In this document: one piece after another, positions 62,670 to 64,000 of the stretch | Layout: every line of letters begins with the position of its first letter | How positions within the stretch are numbered: position 1 is the stretch's first letter | Assembly: GCA_965197495.1 (NCBI GenBank) | Contig: OZ240210.1 | Span: 1,674,001 to 1,738,000, forward strand | Length of the DNA stretch: 64,000 nucleotides | Source: SMYC01 sp965197495 | Lineage (GTDB): Bacteria > Acidobacteriota > Vicinamibacteria > Marinacidobacterales > SMYC01 | Reading direction: 5' to 3' | Notes under the pieces: generated by a model | The model's input: only the letters and a program-made list of their open reading frames with translations | Told to the model about the DNA's origin: nothing | Databases searched by the model: none | Made by a program: the position numbers and the translations under genes

Positions 62670-64000
62670 TCAGTGGATCCTCTTGAGGGTGAGACCGCCA
62701 CAGTGTAGGTAGACGAGACTGATGAGAGCTTCGGCAGAGTGGAGTCCAAAGCTGCGGTGGCTCAGCAGCCGGATTTTGTTGTTCATTCCTTCGAGTCGGC
62801 CGTTGCTGAGTCTCCACGTGACCCACGCGATGACGCCATCGAAGTGGCTGCGGATCATCTTCGCCGCGCGTTTGACGGGCTCTATCCTCGAGCTCATAGC
62901 GCGCCGCAGCCATCCTCGGAGAAACTTCTTGGCCCATGTCTCGGTTTTGTAGGTGTAGAGGTCCATGAAGTCGTCGCGCAGAAGCATGGCGCGGTAGAGG
63001 CGACGATTAGCTCGCGCCTGCTCGCGGAGCACCCGTTTGTCTTTCGCGCTGCGGTTGTGTTTGGCCTTGAGAAGGGGAAACTTGGTGTTCTTGAGGTTGC
63101 GTCGGGCAGTCCCTTTGAGCTCGCGCACCAGCTCGCGCCGGGTCTTATCCACGGCCTCGTTCAGATGCTTGACGATGTGGAAGCGGTCAAAGATCACCCG
63201 TGCCTGAGGAGCCTTTTTGCCGACGACAGTTATGTACGGCTCCCACATGTCCATGCTGACCGCTTCGAGCTCCGCGGCTCTTTGTGGTCCGAGCTTGCGG
63301 AAAAACCGCAGCAGCGTCTTGGCCTTGCGCTCCTTTCCCGCCCAGACGACCCGGCCGCTGAGATGGTCTATTACCACTGTTAACCCTAATCGCAAAATCT
63401 TCGAAGCACGAAAACGCGAAACAGCCGCACTGGGCGCAGGCGAGAAGCTCGTGCTGGGGCACCCGCTCGCCGCCACTATAGGTGATTCTGCACGGTGTAT
63501 GCAGAACCTGGAAAAGGTGCTATTCACGGGGCCAAAGACCTCAGACACGGTGACGTTTATTTGCGATTAGGGTTAAGTACTTGTGGCGTTTGCGGTAGCT
63601 GATCTCGTCCATCCCAATCACCCGCAATCCATCGAGCTCGCGCCGCTCATCCCGCTGCTCGGCAACCACTCGCTGGATGATCCGTCGCACCGAACGCCAC
63701 GTCACTCGGAAATAGTTCGCTACGGCGCTGACGTCCGTCCTCTGTGCCAGCCACGCTACCTCTTGTTCGAAGCTTTTGGTAAAGCGGCTTCCCTTGTCGG
63801 CCCAAGGCACCTTTTCTCTGACCACTCCACACCGCCGACATACCACTCGTCGGATCGAGTAGCGAAGATAGGTCCGGACTCCGAACAGGTCCAAGTGCCG
63901 CCAGTAGCGATTGTAGCGATCTTTGTTCTTGCGGACCTTTCGTCCGCAAATCCCGCACAGAGGCTTCCTCCTCCGTGGTACTACATCCACCACCACTCTG
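62670..64000 (-). pseudogene. ISL3-family transposase split by a miniature element
   Basis: The minus-strand gene contains the zinc ribbon, helix-turn-helix and start of the DDE domain (63573 upward: VIGMDEISYRKRHKYL) and the remaining DDE domain (below 63380: VVIDHLSGRVVWAG, SMDMWEPYI, GRLEGMNNKIRL), which are split by the insertion at 63384-63572. The insert happens to keep an open frame into the 3' part, so a start within the element could give a 292-residue truncated fusion. The 5' end is outside the window. Confidence 0.88.
63384..63572. mobile_element. 189-bp miniature inverted-repeat element, TTAA-flanked
   Basis: Comparison with the uninterrupted copy at about 36515 gives exact borders. 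The insert has perfect 13-bp terminal inverted repeats CCCTAATCGCAAA (63384-63396) and TTTGCGATTAGGG (63560-63572), and the target TTAA is duplicated on both sides (63380-63383 and 63573-63576). It encodes no transposase, so it is a non-autonomous element that must have been moved in trans. Confidence 0.88.

Larger units (their letters stand above)
62654..64000 (-). mobile_element. ISL3-type insertion element, copy 2 (runs off the window)
   Basis: It is nearly identical to the element at 35787 from the same left end TGCCTCTCCTGCCATTTCAG. The first bases outside differ, fixing the end. It is interrupted by a 189-bp miniature element and continues past the window end, where about the last 80-150 bp are missing. 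It carries the five bases deleted in the other copy. Confidence 0.85.

Noticed and set aside
1..64000. tRNA, rRNA, CRISPR array or prophage
   Set aside because: None recognised on reading: no rRNA-like sequence, no regular spaced short repeats, no phage structural genes. A tRNAscan/CRISPR search was not possible here, so a missed tRNA cannot be excluded.

Overview
The window looks like a chromosomal piece of a GC-rich, Gram-negative-type bacterium, most likely an acidobacterium. This is inferred from gene content, not from a marker gene. The clues are a LolA carrier with a Lol/MacB-type ABC transporter, a Ser/Thr kinase joined to TolB-like propeller remains, TPR-kinase genes, lipoprotein sulfatases, a PIG-L deacetylase, a CE15 esterase, DUF885 and CRTAC1-type genes, and very high third-position GC. 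No rRNA, tRNA, CRISPR array or phage module was seen.

Layout. 1-2.8 kb: end of a FAD oxidoreductase and a large GT-C-like membrane protein. 2.8-10.3 kb: a mixed region with two alpha-hydroxy-acid oxidase genes, an amidohydrolase, a kinase-propeller remnant, a Uma2-type protein and a truncated sulfatase. 10.5-19.4 kb: a surface-glycan block with three GT4 glycosyltransferases and a flippase-like membrane protein, next to a DmpA-like peptidase and an IS200-type element. 19.5-23.8 kb: a mobile/repeat zone with an ISL3 transposase, a structured repeat, an HNH endonuclease gene between direct repeats, and a beta-lactamase. 23.8-35.8 kb: exported kinase-fold protein, TenA, decayed genes, DASS and SSS transporters, PIG-L protein, TPR-kinase. 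35.8-37.6 kb: a second ISL3-type element, another structured repeat and a G-rich hairpin. 37.7-62.7 kb: mostly housekeeping genes (ClC, dtd, dapF, lyase, folE/queD, glcDEF, Lol-type transport, radical SAM, uvrC, trpS, scpAB, pseudouridine synthase, cmk). 62.7-64 kb: a further copy of the second ISL3-type element, itself split by a 189-bp miniature element.

Two themes stand out. First, many accessory genes are broken by frameshifts or internal deletions (2.8, 4.6, 6.7, 8.7, 25.3-27.2, 35.4 and 45.4 kb), while the housekeeping operons are intact. Second, several kinds of small repeat occur: a hairpin-rich repeat (three copies), a palindromic CTAG-flanked element (two copies, opposite orientation), a TTAA-flanked miniature element, and G-rich hairpins with G-quadruplex potential. 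Insertions often sit directly after stop codons.

The most striking single observation is in glcF. An in-frame UGA replaces a cysteine codon of the first 4Fe-4S motif and is followed at once by a hairpin that fits the general bacterial SECIS pattern, so this glycolate oxidase iron-sulfur subunit is either a candidate selenoprotein or a nonsense mutant. Second is a DapF in which both catalytic cysteines are serines.
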